A stretch of DNA of 64,000 nt from Lycorma delicatula (GCF_047948215.1 NC_134455.1:301214147-301278146), one strand, 5' to 3'; numbered from the stretch's first letter, positions 47,234-59,267 are shown. The notes: generated from the letters alone by a model not told the origin. Program-made: numbers and translations.

Positions 47234-48175
47234 TTGGTGATTCTTGAGCTTGAAGTAAGGAAAAACGTTCACCCCCGTCATATATCCGAAAACGCTTTTT
47301 TTATTAGCTCAACATTTCAACACTTACTTATCTGCTCATATTCCATGGCTATCTTACAGGCGATTAGTGATTTGTATTCAGACACCCTGTTGTATGTGAG
47401 ATTCAGAGTGTCATTTTTAAAACGATTAAACGTAATACAACTGTGAGCTTCTGCTTGATCCCCAGCCATACTGGAATTTCAAGCAATGACCGAGCTGATA
47501 GTGTGGCAAAAGAGGCTTGTTCCCAATCTCTTTTCACCATCGCATTGTTTCGAACGATCGAAACGTTTTCAGAAGAGGGTGGTTCGTGATGAGAGGCAAA
47601 GTGAATGGAATGCTACTATCAACAATAAACTTCATCAAGTTAAAACCACTGTGTCACCGTGGAGCTCCGTATTCAGGGATAACCTTCGAGAGGAGGTTAT
47701 TATGTGCCGTTTGCGAAAAGGGCAGACTAGGCTCACTCATGGATATTTGATTATTCAAACAGGTCCACCTATTTGTGCCCGCTGCGACTGCCAACTTACT
47801 ATGCGCCACATCCTTTTGGATTGTATCTGTTATGTGGCAAGCGTTGCAAGTTTAAACTAGAGACTGATAAGCAAATTTTTTGGGGAACAACGAAATAATG
47901 TTATCTAATCTTTTATGAATTCTCAGGCCATCCGTTTATATTCAAATATTTGAGTATTCGGTAGTAGCTTATAATTATTTATACTAGATAATAGAATACC
48001 AGAATAGCAGATGGTTATTGTATTGTTTTTATTTCGATTATTGATGTAATACGTAATTGGAGCTTTATTATACTTTCTGAGTTTTTATTTTTTAATTTAA
48101 TTTTTAACTGTTAATTTTTAATGTTTATTTAGTACTATATAAAAATCATGTGCGGGCGTTGATACTTTGTTGTAG
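47234..48175 (+). mobile_element. LINE relic: RNase H domain and C-terminal zinc-finger region
   Basis: Plus strand, at least two frames. 47320-47400: ICSYSMAILQAISDLYSDT, the RNase H segment usually CSDSxxALQAI; the catalytic Asp is Tyr here. 47450-47510: IPSHTGISSNDRADSVAKEA, the last RNase H helix with its His and Asp; the usual preceding Trp is Leu. 47560-47840: RDERQSEWN, then FRDNLREEVIMCRLRKGQTR and LTHGYLIIQTGPPICARCDC, ending QLTMRHILLDC, the C-x2-C...H...C motif at the ORF2 C-terminus of Jockey/I-type LINEs with RNase H. A decayed tail continues to about 48000 and probable 3' UTR to 48175. Endonuclease and reverse transcriptase are missing. Inactive. Confidence 0.82.
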
Positions 48176-49199
48176 GTATAGAAAAAAATGTTATTTATTT
48201 ACGGCTAGCAAAAATTTTCGCCCTAATTTTTAGTTACCCCGGTGAAATGAAATCGTATGAAATTTTTAAAGCGTTATGTAACGGGTTAACTTAATGGTTT
48301 TTTGTTTTCTTGACCTGAAAAATTTAATACAGTATGCAGAACTGTATCTCCCGTAGTTTTCATGTTATCCATTGCAAAACAAAAAAAAATCGGCGATGAA
48401 AAACACGTATTTTAGATTTGAATTGCGATAACTTTGTTAAATGACTAACAAATGCGTAAAATTTATCATCAAAACTTCTAGAAAATATAAATCTTAGAAA
48501 CTTTATGTAAACAAAAATTTACGTGAGTGAAATTTATAAAAAAAAAAGAAAATCATATTTTATTATTAAAAACAAAACAAAACTTAACATAGAAATGTTT
48601 TGAATTTGTAAGATAAATAAGATGATCTGATATTCATATTTCATCTGAACGTCGACCGGTACATGGTGATAAAGGGAAAACATTGTTCAGGTGGTATAGC
48701 TTAGTCTTACAAGGAGCACGCGAAGAATTTCTACACTACTCAACATTCCAAAAAGTACAATATGGGGGCCATTACATGGTTACGGAATGCGTTCTTATCA
48801 TGTTCAGAAAGTTCAACATCTCCAGCTTGGTGACGGTGTCAGATGATTGCAGTTTTGTCAATGAACTAATAATAATTACCACTTAATTCTGTTCATATTG
48901 TTTTCGAATGAAGCTACTTTTACCCGTAATGGCGTAAACACAACATGTTTATGCAATTACGGGTAAAAGTATCCCGAATCTTCAAATTTATCTGATTCTT
49001 AGAATACCTGCTAAATTGGCCACCTAGATTATTGGATCTAACCTTAAATGCGAGGTATAAAAAAAAAAGTAGACATACGTGATAAACTGATCGTTCATAT
49101 TCTCAGTGCTGCTGTCCACATCAAGGGAAGTGAAGATATCATAAAATTTGTGACAGAAAATGTAAAGAAACGAGTTAATAAGTGTGTCGATAAGATACA
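48176..49199. other. AT-rich DNA with a hairpin and an unclassified block
   Basis: Hairpin at 48915-48971. The block 48650-48860 is less AT-rich and has an open frame (48683-48886) that I do not recognise; it contains RWYSLVLQGAREEFLHYSTF but no known motif. Confidence 0.5.
48915..48971. repeat. 26-bp inverted repeat (hairpin)
   Basis: Left arm 48915-48940 and right arm 48946-48971 pair with two mismatches around a 5-nt loop (caaca). The outer 16 pairs (tacttttacccgtaat) are perfect. No flanking duplication seen. Same arm length and similarly tiny loop as the hairpin at 10717-10772, but a different sequence. Confidence 0.9.
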
Positions 49200-50118
49200 T
49201 AAGAAATAAGTAGTAATAAAAAAGGAATCCGACAAGGATGTTCCCCATCGCTGTTACTTTTAAATCTTTTGTAGAATTAGCAGTTAACGATGTTAAAGAA
49301 CAATTTAGATCAGGAGTAACAGTGCAAGGTGAAAAGATAAAGATGTTATGATTTGCTGGTGGTATAGTAATTCTATCTGAGAGTAAAAAAATGTATAAAT
49401 AACAATAAATGAAATCCTAAGCAAGGAGTATTGCATGAATATAAACAAGAGCAAAATGAGTGTAACGAAATATAGTAGATATAATGCAGATGGACCACTG
49501 AATATAAAAATAGGAAGTGAAAAGATTATGGCAGTAGAAGAATTTTGTTATTTGGGAAGTAGAATTACTAAAGATGGACGAACCAGGAGCGATATAAAAT
49601 GCCGAATAGCACAGGCGAAATGTAATTTCAGTCAGAAATATAATTTTCTTACATCAAAAATTAATTTAAACGTAAGAAAAACATTTTTGAAAGTATATGT
49701 TTGGGGCATAAATATATATGGAAGTGAAATTTGGACGATCAGAGTACCTGAGAAGAAAAGATTGAAAACTTTTAAATGAAGTGCTACAGGAGAATATTAA
49801 AAATCAGATGGGTGGATAAAGTGACAAATGAAGAGGTATTGAGGCAAATTTATGAAGAAATAAACAGTTGGAAAAGTATAATTAAAAGAAGAGACAGACT
49901 TATAGGCAACATATTAAGGCATTCTTGAATAGTCTCTTTGATACTGGAGGGACAGGTAAATGGGAAAAATTGTGCAGGCAGGAAACGTTTGAAATATGTA
50001 AAACAAATTGATAGGGATGTCGGATGTAGGGGGTATACCGAAATGAAAGATTGGTACTAGATAGCGAATCTTGGAGAGCTGCATCAAACCAGTCAAATGA
50101 CTGAAGCAGAAAATAAAA
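49200..50118 (+). mobile_element. RTE/CFDP2-like LINE, 3' half, dead active site
   Basis: Plus strand. RT motif B is GIRQGCSPSLLLLNL at about 49224. Then comes the region of the catalytic box, where MLxFADDIVILSE is expected but M-L-stop-FAGGIVILSE is read: both Asp codons are GGT (49358-49363) and the preceding Arg codon is TGA. An open frame at 49435-49779 carries VEEFCYLGSRITKDGRTRSD and then YGSEIWTI. After a one-base shift at about 49780 the C-terminus continues (KCYRRILKIRWVDKVTNEEV, then SWKSIIKRRDRLIGNILRHS). It ends with the family 3' end (about 50040-50118: gagctgcatcaaaccagtca, then aatgactgaagc), which also terminates the relic at 13430. Inactive. Confidence 0.85.
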
Positions 50119-51279
50119 CAGATTCATAAAATGTTTCTGTTAAGTTTCTCTTTTGTTCTTAATAATAAAATGATTCTCTTTTGTTTTTAATAATAAAAGT
50201 TGAATTTTTTTTTTTACAAAGACTTTATTTCATAAATTTTCTCAGAATTAAACTTTACAAGTTTTGACAATGAAGTTTACGCATTTATTTAAATAATTTA
50301 ACTATTCAACTAATTTATTTTATTTCTACCTATAAAAACGTGTTTTCGTCACCGAATTTTTCTGATTTGAGAAAAACCTGTTTTTTTTTCGAGTTTTTGA
50401 GTCAAAATCACAACAAATCAACAAGTTTATTCCTTACAGAATGCCTTACAAAATACAGTTGAACTTCATTTTACCGGGGAAATTGAAATCCGGGCTAAGT
50501 TTGTCGCTAACCGAAACTGAATAACACAGTGTTATGTCTGTATGAATTTTTTCCTTATCTCAAGCTATAGAATTAGTCCCCAAATTATTTTTCTTTCCTC
50601 CAGAACCACTTGCATTAAAAGTAATAAGTAAAATCGCGTTTTAGGAAATAATGTTAAAATCATTTACACGTTTACTCGTGAAATTATTTATAAAAAGTGC
50701 GATGGATAGCTCTTATCCGAATCGTAATATCATATAAGAATATAATCGTACGAAGAAAAAACGATAGATTTAATAAACAAATTACATATTAATTTTGAAA
50801 GAAGAATAAAAATTCAACATAATAGTAATGGTTGTCCTTTTTATATTTTTTTAAAAATAATGTGCCTCTTCTTAAAATAAAATAAATCATTCTGGATATT
50901 TCCAAAACGATTCGGAGTTTTCCTTAAGTCACACATCTTGAACAATTCACATACGTTTCCCTGCTGGTCAATGCAGAACACATGATTTTCATAGTTTGTG
51001 TTTATCAGTTTGTTGGAAAATAAATTTCAAACCACTTAATAGATATCGGTGCATTAGTACAGTAAATTTCAGTAATTTTGAAATTCTAGGCAGTTGTTAC
51101 TTCAATTATATAAAATGGTACATATCATCTCTACTACTCAGTTATTTTACTAATATCACAGGTGATTTTACCATTAAAAAAAAGATTTCTAATCTCCTTG
51201 GAAGCTGATAAGAGGAAGCACTTTCAATATTATTGGCCTTGAAAAGAACCGCTATTAGTTTGCTTTAATATTCATTAAT
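50119..51279. other. AT-rich non-coding DNA
   Basis: No gene or repeat recognised. Confidence 0.5.
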
Positions 51280-51610
51280 TCCTAACCAGCAGGGATGGCT
51301 GAGACAGGTTGGCACAAACTTTAATAGGTTGATCCTGTAAAGAACCGCTTGGTTTGTGTGAACACCTGGAGTTGAGCTGTGAGAACAGCAATAGCTGGGC
51401 CAGTAATGAACTTTTAAGCTTGATTGGGCTCTTAAAAAAAAAAGAAGCAATTTTAGACCAATAACAGACGGTCGGAATAATAGATGATCGATAATAGAAA
51501 TTGTCGGCCTCTCCTATTAAATTGGTTCTGAGAAGAAATGTTAGTACCCGCCACCAAGCGGCGAGTATCACTGCGGAGATCGCAAGTAGTGAAGAGGTTC
51601 AATTTCTATA
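51280..51610. other. GC-richer unclassified block
   Basis: About 330 bp less AT-rich than its flanks, including cccgccaccaagcggcgagt and gaacacctggagttgagctg. Minus-strand frames at 51275-51571 and 51265-51450 are open but show no motif I know. Possibly an old transposon piece. Confidence 0.4.
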
Positions 51611-52927
51611 GAAAATGTTTGGCACATTACTATCATTAAAGTCTTCTTTTTCTTCTTGGAATAACTTCTGGGATTGTATCTACGGTCCTGGCTATGCAGG
51701 CATATTCTTTATACAGTGGACAACAGAGGTGGAGGCCTATGATTGGATAAATGGACTGGACACACAATATTGGTCAGAATATTGATCATTCTGATTTTTT
51801 GATGTATCTTGATCTGCTCACGAATGATCAATATAATTACTCCAACTGACTGCTTTGATCATCCTATTTATATCTTAAATAAGTACCATTTACCATAAAA
51901 CAACAGATTAGTTTGAGTTATGCTAAATATATAAGCTATTAGTAGTGCTTTAAAATTTGAACTGAATTTTGTCTTTCGTTAAATGAAAACGTTCAAAAGT
52001 AAGACTGTTTAATTTTTTAGTTATCTTAAAATGTAAGACGTTATACATAATCCCTAAGGATTACATTCAAATTAACCAATCTGCAAAACTCAAAAGGTTT
52101 TGGAATTAAACAATAAAAGCTTAAAAAACTTTAGCTCGACCTTTTATAATCACAAAAATACGACTTTTTACATGATTACTGTAGAAAAAAGTGATTTATT
52201 TTTATTGCGTGACCTGTCAAAACATATTTCAAAATGATTGATATAGAATTATAAAGAAATATATCAAAATAATTTGATTTATTTTTTTTTTAACAAAAAA
52301 GGATGTGATTTAAATATAAAACTCCATATTTACATGACTTTTTGAGTACTGTGGGAAGCTTATAAATAACATTATTATTTAAATTAACCCACTCAAAATG
52401 CTAATATATAGAGTTGACGTTTGCTTTAAAGAATGATAGATGCTTATGACAATCTGATTTCTATATGTTTAAAGTTCAATAAAATAATAATATTTATTGT
52501 AGAAACAAAATTAAATTTAAATTATTGCCATCCACGAATGCAATGTAAGTTAATAGCAAATATTACAGAATCTATTGAGTGCATCAACACCGTTTAAAAA
52601 CGTATCAATTTGTTTATTTGAAGATTACCTACGTATTAAATTATTTTTACATGACTCTTATATCATATATTACTAGTTGTCCTAGAAGTATTTAAAACAT
52701 GAGTTTAAATTTTCTATCCTACGTATGCTTCAGTAATTCACGTGAAGGATTAGAAAAGCATAGAATATATACATGTATAGCACCGCTCTTCGGAGTTTTT
52801 TGAAATAGTTTTGGCACTACTAATAATGAAGAGAAGAAAATAGTTTATCCCGTCGCAGGTAACGAGAAGCCAGTCAGTCACCTGTCCAGCAATCCGTCTC
52901 CACCACATTCGCAAATTGAGCATTCTA
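51611..52927. other. AT-rich non-coding DNA
   Basis: No gene or repeat family recognised. Confidence 0.5.
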
Positions 52928-53930
52928 CATTTTAACGATTAAATCAGAAATTTTAGAAGTTCAAATTTAAAAAAATATAGCGTGTTTAAAATATAATTCC
53001 AAAAAAAGATATTTTCAGATCTAATGACAGAAATAATTAAGTATTTTTAATAAAAAAAATATATCGTGTTATAAAATGTATTGTTTGATTGTAGAATGAC
53101 ATCGCTTTATCGTTGTAGAAATATACAGTTTTTTCGAAGAATAACAATTTTTAATTTTATTCCTTTTCTAGTATTTTTAAACAATTTTACACTTGGAAAT
53201 CAAATTTCCTGTTATTATTGAATTAAATATTTTCTCAAATAAATACATAAATCAATTTTGAAGGTTTTTTGTGTTTTACATCTGCCAGTACTGTACGATC
53301 TTTTCTTTATGAAATGTTATAAATATCATTAAATTAAAATTTCTTAAATAAAGCAATATTAACTCTTTAAGTCTTTCGTTTTATTTTTTTGTTTTTGTCT
53401 TTCGTTTTTCGTTTTTTTTTATTGTTGCACGATTTAGACTAAGAGACTACTATTAATAATTACAACAGAATCATCAGTAAATTTTGTACTAATTTATCTT
53501 GAATCCATTTTTTATCAATATAAAAATTCGTTATTGCATTGAGATACTTACCTAATGTACACTTAGATTTCATAATTACTAAATAAGTTAGTAAGAACTG
53601 GATTCAAATTTTTCTTTAAGCAGTAATCCGTCGTCACATTATTTACAGGGATTTTAATACTTATTTTTCTGTTGTGCTTTTTCCTTGGATCGTATATTAT
53701 GGGAATGAACTATTTAAAACGACTAAAATATAAATGAGGTGATTAATTTAATTAATAATATTGTTCTATTTTTCTTAGGATATTTTTTAAACGTTTTTCA
53801 TCGAAAAGAAATTATATTCAATTCTATGTATATATATATATATATAAATTGATGTAATGGTTAAAATTTTTTAGTGATGTAAGACTGATGGTCGAACCGA
53901 CGAATGGTTAAGTTAATAAATAACTTAGTA
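52928..53930 (+). repeat. 1 kb dispersed or duplicated sequence, copy 2
   Basis: Counterpart of 2958-3960 in the same orientation. The 30-bp block at 53737-53766 is identical to 3777-3806. A TA microsatellite (53826-53846) sits where copy 1 has a shorter TA/T tract. Homology fades beyond about 53930, where copy 1 and copy 2 flanks are unrelated. Confidence 0.8.
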
Positions 53931-56003
53931 TTTAGGGGACAATAATTGCTTATTTTTTTTTTTTTGTTTTCGGATATATGTTACAGAATTGCTCTTAAAA
54001 AATTTAATTGTATCTGACTGTTTCCTCAACAATCTATAAAAATTATTTACGTAGATTTTATATTTATTTTTTATTACCATCAATAATTTTACTGATTTCA
54101 TGCTCCTTTCCTTGCAACAAGCAATTTCTTTCTGTAATAACCTTTAACAAATTTACTTTCGTGTATTTTCAGTAATACTCGCATGGTTAATGGTTTGCAA
54201 TAGTTATCTTTCTGAACAATTTTTATTTTCTATAAGATATTCTATTGCTAAATTAATTAAACGTACGCACTCAAATCCAGATCGTTTCTACGCAAAATTC
54301 TTTCTCCCTCCTTTGTCTTTAGACCGCTACATAAACCACAAAGGGTTTTTCTAATTCTCTAATAATTTCTCTTCTCGCATTTCCTATTGCTTAAATAAGT
54401 ATTTCACTCAAAGAAATATATTTCAGAATTTTTTGTCATATTTATCTTCTTCTGCTTTCTTTATTACTTTATTAATTACATTATTTTTAATTACATCTTT
54501 AGGAATATCTATATATGTAATTCTATTTACATTGATCTATATAGTTTTTTATTTAATTCTGCTTCTCATAAACAAGATAAAAACTCTCTTTGCAAACGTT
54601 TGTCTCTAAATAGAATCTTTTTTGATGTCATCAATAATTTATTTTTCCTGCTCTGAAACCTCGTGTGATTATTTTACTCAGTATTAGTAGTGGCTTTCTG
54701 TATTCCTGCCACCTGTTGGCTTTTTCTTCTCTTCCCAACAGCGATTTTCTACCCATATTTATGAATAATATAAATTCTTCTCTTCTGTTCTTTTTTTTTA
54801 GTTGTTTTGTATAGTACATACATCTTCAAGTAATAGTATTTATTTTTCTTCTTCATTACTACTTTGTATCAAGAGATGTAATTTGCTTAATCTGTATAGT
54901 TCTTCCTGTTTCATATATATCCAATCTTCTGTTTCATTTAATGTAATATTTTCTCCTTTAAGATTTTGCAATATTAGTTAATATTAATTTTTATTTCTGT
55001 TAACTTTAAACTGTTTGATTGATTGACCTATACATATTATCTAATTTCATTTAATTTTTTTTGTATATTTTGATAATTTTTTTTCCTGTAATCACTCTGA
55101 GTGCATGAACACAGGAAAATAGAAAGGTATAAAATTAAAACCCGTTTAAATTTCAAGTATAATTAACATTTTGTTACATTTAGATTTTAAGATAAATGCA
55201 TAAAATGTATCTTATCCGTAAATAAGCAATAATTTTTTGTTATTCAGAAAATTTATATACTGCAAATCTACAATTTTTGCAGGTGAAAATCTATTTCTGC
55301 AATTTTTTGTAAGGAATATGATGATTTTGCCGGTTCTACTCATTCACCTTTCTCAACTTATCCGAGAATATCTATAAAAAACACAACTCACCAGTTACCA
55401 GTGAATACAAAACGGCAAAAAAGTTAAATTATTTTGTAATATGGTAAACTTACAGTTTACTTTTTATTGTTGATTTCTGAAATTAGATTTCCAGTTTTTT
55501 CATGGTAAAACTAGTTTCTTATTTGTCTTAGAAATTCAATAACTTCTTTCGGTTTTGGCTTACATTTCTTCTCTCTTGGTAATTTATGAAAAAAATTTGA
55601 ATTATTTTCAACTTACCTTGAACATTTTACATTTAACGAGGAATAACTGGAACATACCCAACAATTTAAAAAACTTTAAGCATTAACTCAATAACAGCGT
55701 AATCTTTATTTGTTATTTTGATTTTTTTTTTTTGCTTTTTTTTTAATTGTTATTATTTATTTGGTGAATTTATGTTTAGTGAGATTTTATGTAAATCTTT
55801 TCTTGGAAATTCAAACTTCTGTTGTAAAGAAGTTAAATTAAAAATATTCTTACCATACTCTGTTTACCTTAAATATATGATAAAGCGGTTACAAATTTAT
55901 TATTTATTTTTGGTTGTGGAATCTTCAAAGTTCTTGAATTATGCGATAAATTTGCTATTAACTTAAGGAAAGTGAATGCAGTTATAAGGTAAAGTACACG
56001 TTA
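53931..56003. other. AT-rich non-coding DNA
   Basis: No clear gene. 54600-54850 may contain a decayed LINE piece (separate entry). The frame at 55718-55966 (plus) is T-rich, Phe/Leu/Tyr-dominated, and has no motif. Confidence 0.5.
54600..54850 (-). mobile_element. possible decayed LINE linker fragment
   Basis: A minus-strand frame (54819-54631) contains GREEKANRWQEYRKPLL. It is reminiscent of the linker between endonuclease and reverse transcriptase in insect LINEs (usually KANRWxEYFxxLL). Neighbouring sequence on the same strand is A-rich with many stops and gives no second motif, so this may be chance. Confidence 0.28.
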
Positions 56004-56335
56004 TAAGGTTAAATACACAGCCCACCGGGATGGTCTAGTGATTAACGCGTCTTCCCAAATCAGCTGATTTGGAAGTCAATAGTTTCAGCGTTCAAGTCCT
56101 AGTAAAGCCAGTTATTTTTACACGGATTTGAAAACTAGATCGTGGATACCGGTGTTCTTTGGTGATTGGGTTTCAATTAACCACACATCTCAGGAACGGT
56201 CGAACTGAGAATGTACAAGACTACACTTCATTTACACTCATACATATCATCCTCATTCATCCTCTGAAGTATTATGTAAACGGTAGTTACCGGAGGCTAA
56301 ACAGGAAAAAGAAAGAAATTAAGGTTAAATACACA
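56004..56335 (+). mobile_element. SINE-A copy with 16-bp target-site duplication
   Basis: tRNA-derived SINE at 56020-56319, flanked by taaggttaaatacaca at 56004-56019 and again at 56320-56335, a perfect 16-bp duplication. Head: cccaccgggatgg, A-box-like tggtctagtga (56031-56041, last G changed to A), palindrome aaatcagctgattt, B-box gttcaagtcc (56090-56099). Body: ggatttgaaaactagatcgt, ggtgattgggtttcaattaa and atgtacaagactacacttca. Tail: gctaaacaggaaaaagaaag. Such elements are transcribed by RNA polymerase III and mobilised by a partner LINE. The perfect duplication implies a fairly recent insertion. The frame at 56159-56341 is not a gene. Confidence 0.93.
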
Positions 56336-57070
56336 CTTTAGTATACAATTTAGATACAACTGCTATACAATTGGTAGTTATAATTCCAAATCATTTTCAA
56401 AGACCTTCTTACACGACTTGTTTTCTGATCTCCACATTTCAGGCACTTGACGTGAATACTTACTTAATAAACAATGTTTAGTAAGACATGAAACTCCAAA
56501 GATAATCTTAACACTGACAAATTAAAATACGCGTATAACTTTTGCGGTGCGTATTTCAGTGAGTAATAAGGTAAATAGAATTATTTTATTTATCGTATTT
56601 TCGTATGTTGGTTGTTTTTTATTTCAGAGATTTCCTTTTTAGAAATATGACAAGAAATATTTTACTATTTCTCTTACACTCGTATATTATTCCCTACATT
56701 TTATATTATTATAAAAAGTGAAAATCTTAAGTTTTAAATTACTAAAATATTATTCATTTCTTAAAATTATAATAATAATAATTTTTATAAAGTTTAAATA
56801 AAAATAATTTAAAGTAGAATTATAGAAGGCTACGAATTATAATAAGTAAGAAAGTAACTGATCTACTGTACAGGTTCTAAATCAAATTCCTGGACCAGAA
56901 TAGGCATTATTACAAGTCACCATTCATCCTCTTACCTAAGGACAAGTAAAAGCTATGAAAGAACCACTCATAAAAATTATTATTAGATAAAAAATATAAG
57001 CTAGGAGTAAAGACGTATTCGTTTTAACCGTAAAGGCATTTTTTGTATGAAATCGTTGATATAAAAAAAT
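56336..57070. other. AT-rich non-coding DNA
   Basis: No gene or repeat recognised. Confidence 0.5.
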
Positions 57071-57771
57071 CTGATATGGACCTTACAAGACTTCCTTGTA
57101 AGCCTATTAAATTACATATACACTCTTTTTTTTTTTTTAAATGAAAAGTACACAAAATTTTACTTCACTAATAACTTCTGATTTTTTCCCATTTTTTTCT
57201 TATTATTAATTATTTATTTATTGTAAAAACATATTTAATTACTTTTAATAAATATATTAATTTATTATTAATAAATCAATATATTTAAATTAAAAAAACA
57301 TAAGGAAATGAAGTCGGATATTAACCGATGTACCTTTCCCTTTCGGGCTCCAAACATTTCATCAATTAAAATTTTATTTGGCTATAACTCTGGAACCAAT
57401 GAAAATAAGTACCACTTATGATATATCGTTGAAAGTCTATCAATGAGGACTTATTACTGCAGTTAAGAAAAAGTCCAAAATCCAAAATAAAATTGGATTT
57501 TGGGCTTTCCTGGACATTTTTGGTCTAGTCGATTGCAATCAAAAGGGAAAGTGCTCAACTAGATTTTAAAACAGTCCTAAATCCAAAATTTCAACAATCT
57601 ACGGCTAATCGTTTTTGAGTTATGCGAGCGAGATACATACGTGCGTACAAACGTCACGAGAAAGCTAGTCAAAATAAATTCAGGGATGGTCAAAATGATA
57701 TTTCAGTTGAAATTTGAAAACCGAAATCTTTTGCTATTACAATACTTCCTTTACTTCGTACAAGGAAGTAA
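57071..57771 (-). repeat. R3 dispersed repeat, fullest copy
   Basis: About 0.7 kb, reverse of the copy at 29728. It has matching short inverted ends acttccttgta (57090-57100) and tacaaggaagt (57759-57769). Between them lie the AT-rich arm and a damaged B-box position (cggatattaaccga). Then come ctataactctggaaccaatg, gcagttaagaaaaag, cctaaatccaaaatttcaac, gagttatgcgagcgagatac and ttcagggatggtcaaaatga. No coding frame. The 11-bp inverted ends hint at a DNA element, but family similarity continues about 20 bp outside one of them. Confidence 0.85.
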
Positions 57772-57909
57772 AAATATAATTATATTTTGAAAATAATGTT
57801 TTATTATTAAAAAAACTAAAATTTTTAGTTCATATCAAGATGTTTTTACTGACCAACAAGTTTTCATTAACTGCTTCAGTGTGTGTTGTAATAAAACTTA
57901 TTGTACTCC

Positions 57910-58245
57910 AGTAACTCTCAAAAAAACCCACCGGGTTGGTCTAGTGGTTAACGCGTCTTCCCAAATCAGCTGATTTGGAAGTCGAGAGTTACAGCGTTCA
58001 AGTCCTAGTAAAGCCAGATATTTTTACACGGATTTGAATACTAGATCGTGGATACCGGTGTTCTTTGGTGGTTGGGTTTCAATTAACCACACATCACAGG
58101 ATTGGTCGAACTGAGAATGTACAAGACTACACTTCATTTACACTCATACATATCATCCTCATTCATCCATCCTCTGAAGAATTATCTAAACGGTAGTTAC
58201 CGGAGGCTAAACAGGAAAAAGAAAGAAAAAGTAACTCTCAAAAAA
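57910..58245 (+). mobile_element. SINE-A copy, best preserved
   Basis: Full-length tRNA-derived SINE at 57926-58229 between perfect 16-bp duplications agtaactctcaaaaaa (57910-57925 and 58230-58245). The A-box tggtctagtgg (57937-57947) matches the polymerase III consensus exactly; the B-box is gttcaagtcc (57996-58005). Between them sits an 18-bp perfect palindrome (ccaaatcagctgatttgg, 57961-57978). The body and A-rich tail (acaggaaaaagaaagaaa) are as in the copy at 56020. Intact promoter boxes and a perfect duplication make this the youngest-looking mobile element in the window. Confidence 0.95.
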
Positions 58246-59207
58246 GACACAGATTTAAAAAAATAAAACTTATCCATCCTTGAAATTTTCTAGAAATTAT
58301 GATTTCAATCGAACTGAGTTGTAAACTGTTCACTCACAGATGCTTATACTCACAGGTAATGACCAAACAAGAGTATAAGTAACAAAATCTTAGTTATAAC
58401 GTGAAATACAACTAGTTTTGTGTATTTTGACTTCTTTTTAATAAAATGGAGTACATTCATAGGAACGTGTAAAAATATCTTCAACTATATACTCTAATAT
58501 AACTATATTGCTCAACTATATTACTCTTACTCTATTTGTGAACTCATCCTCCCAAAAAAAAAAAAATAATAAAATAAAATAGTATAATTTTGATTGTTGA
58601 AAAAGTAATTTGATAGTTACATCCAAAATATTCTTCTGATTTAATTTAAAATGAATGGATGTTTTAAAGTACATGAGAATGGTATGAAAATCTAAATAAA
58701 TTTATCCCAATATTTATTTACAGTTGTGAATTTTTGTCATATAAAGTTAAATTTTGTAAAAAATTCCCTAACCTTCAATTGAATGAACCGTACAGTCAAA
58801 TTTAGGAGATTTTTATTATTATTGTAAATCAAGAAAATAAACCAAAAGTTGTAAAAGTAGAAACCAGCTAATCAGTATAGGTACAGAAATTATATATGTT
58901 GTAAAGTTTAATATTACCGTATAGTAGAATATTTTTGAGGGCTTAAAATGAAATACATTCCATGTATAAAGATATTCGTATGTTGTGTGTCAGAGCAGTA
59001 CTATTATTTTTAAACTCCTGAATTCTTTTAACAACGGCGTTTAAAAAACATAAGCTCTCAAAAAATGGTGCTGTAAAAATATAATATTAATGTTAGTTAC
59101 AATAATTAAATAACTTCTGACACCCTATGAATCCTGAAAATGGTACGATCAAACGTAACAAATGTTCCACGACAGCTTTACCATGTCAAGTTTGAAATAA
59201 AGTGGCT

Positions 59208-59211
<4 letters not shown>
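58246..59211. other. AT-rich non-coding DNA
   Basis: No gene or repeat family recognised. Confidence 0.5.
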
Positions 59212-59260
<49 letters not shown>

Positions 59261-59267
59261 TATATAT
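59212..59267. repeat. (TA)n microsatellite
   Basis: About 45 bp of uninterrupted alternating TA followed by aatatatatat. Self-complementary simple repeat. Confidence 0.95.

Noticed and set aside
49900..50127. Minus-strand frames of 75 and 60 codons
   Set aside because: Shadows of the C-terminus and 3' end of the plus-strand LINE ending near 50118.
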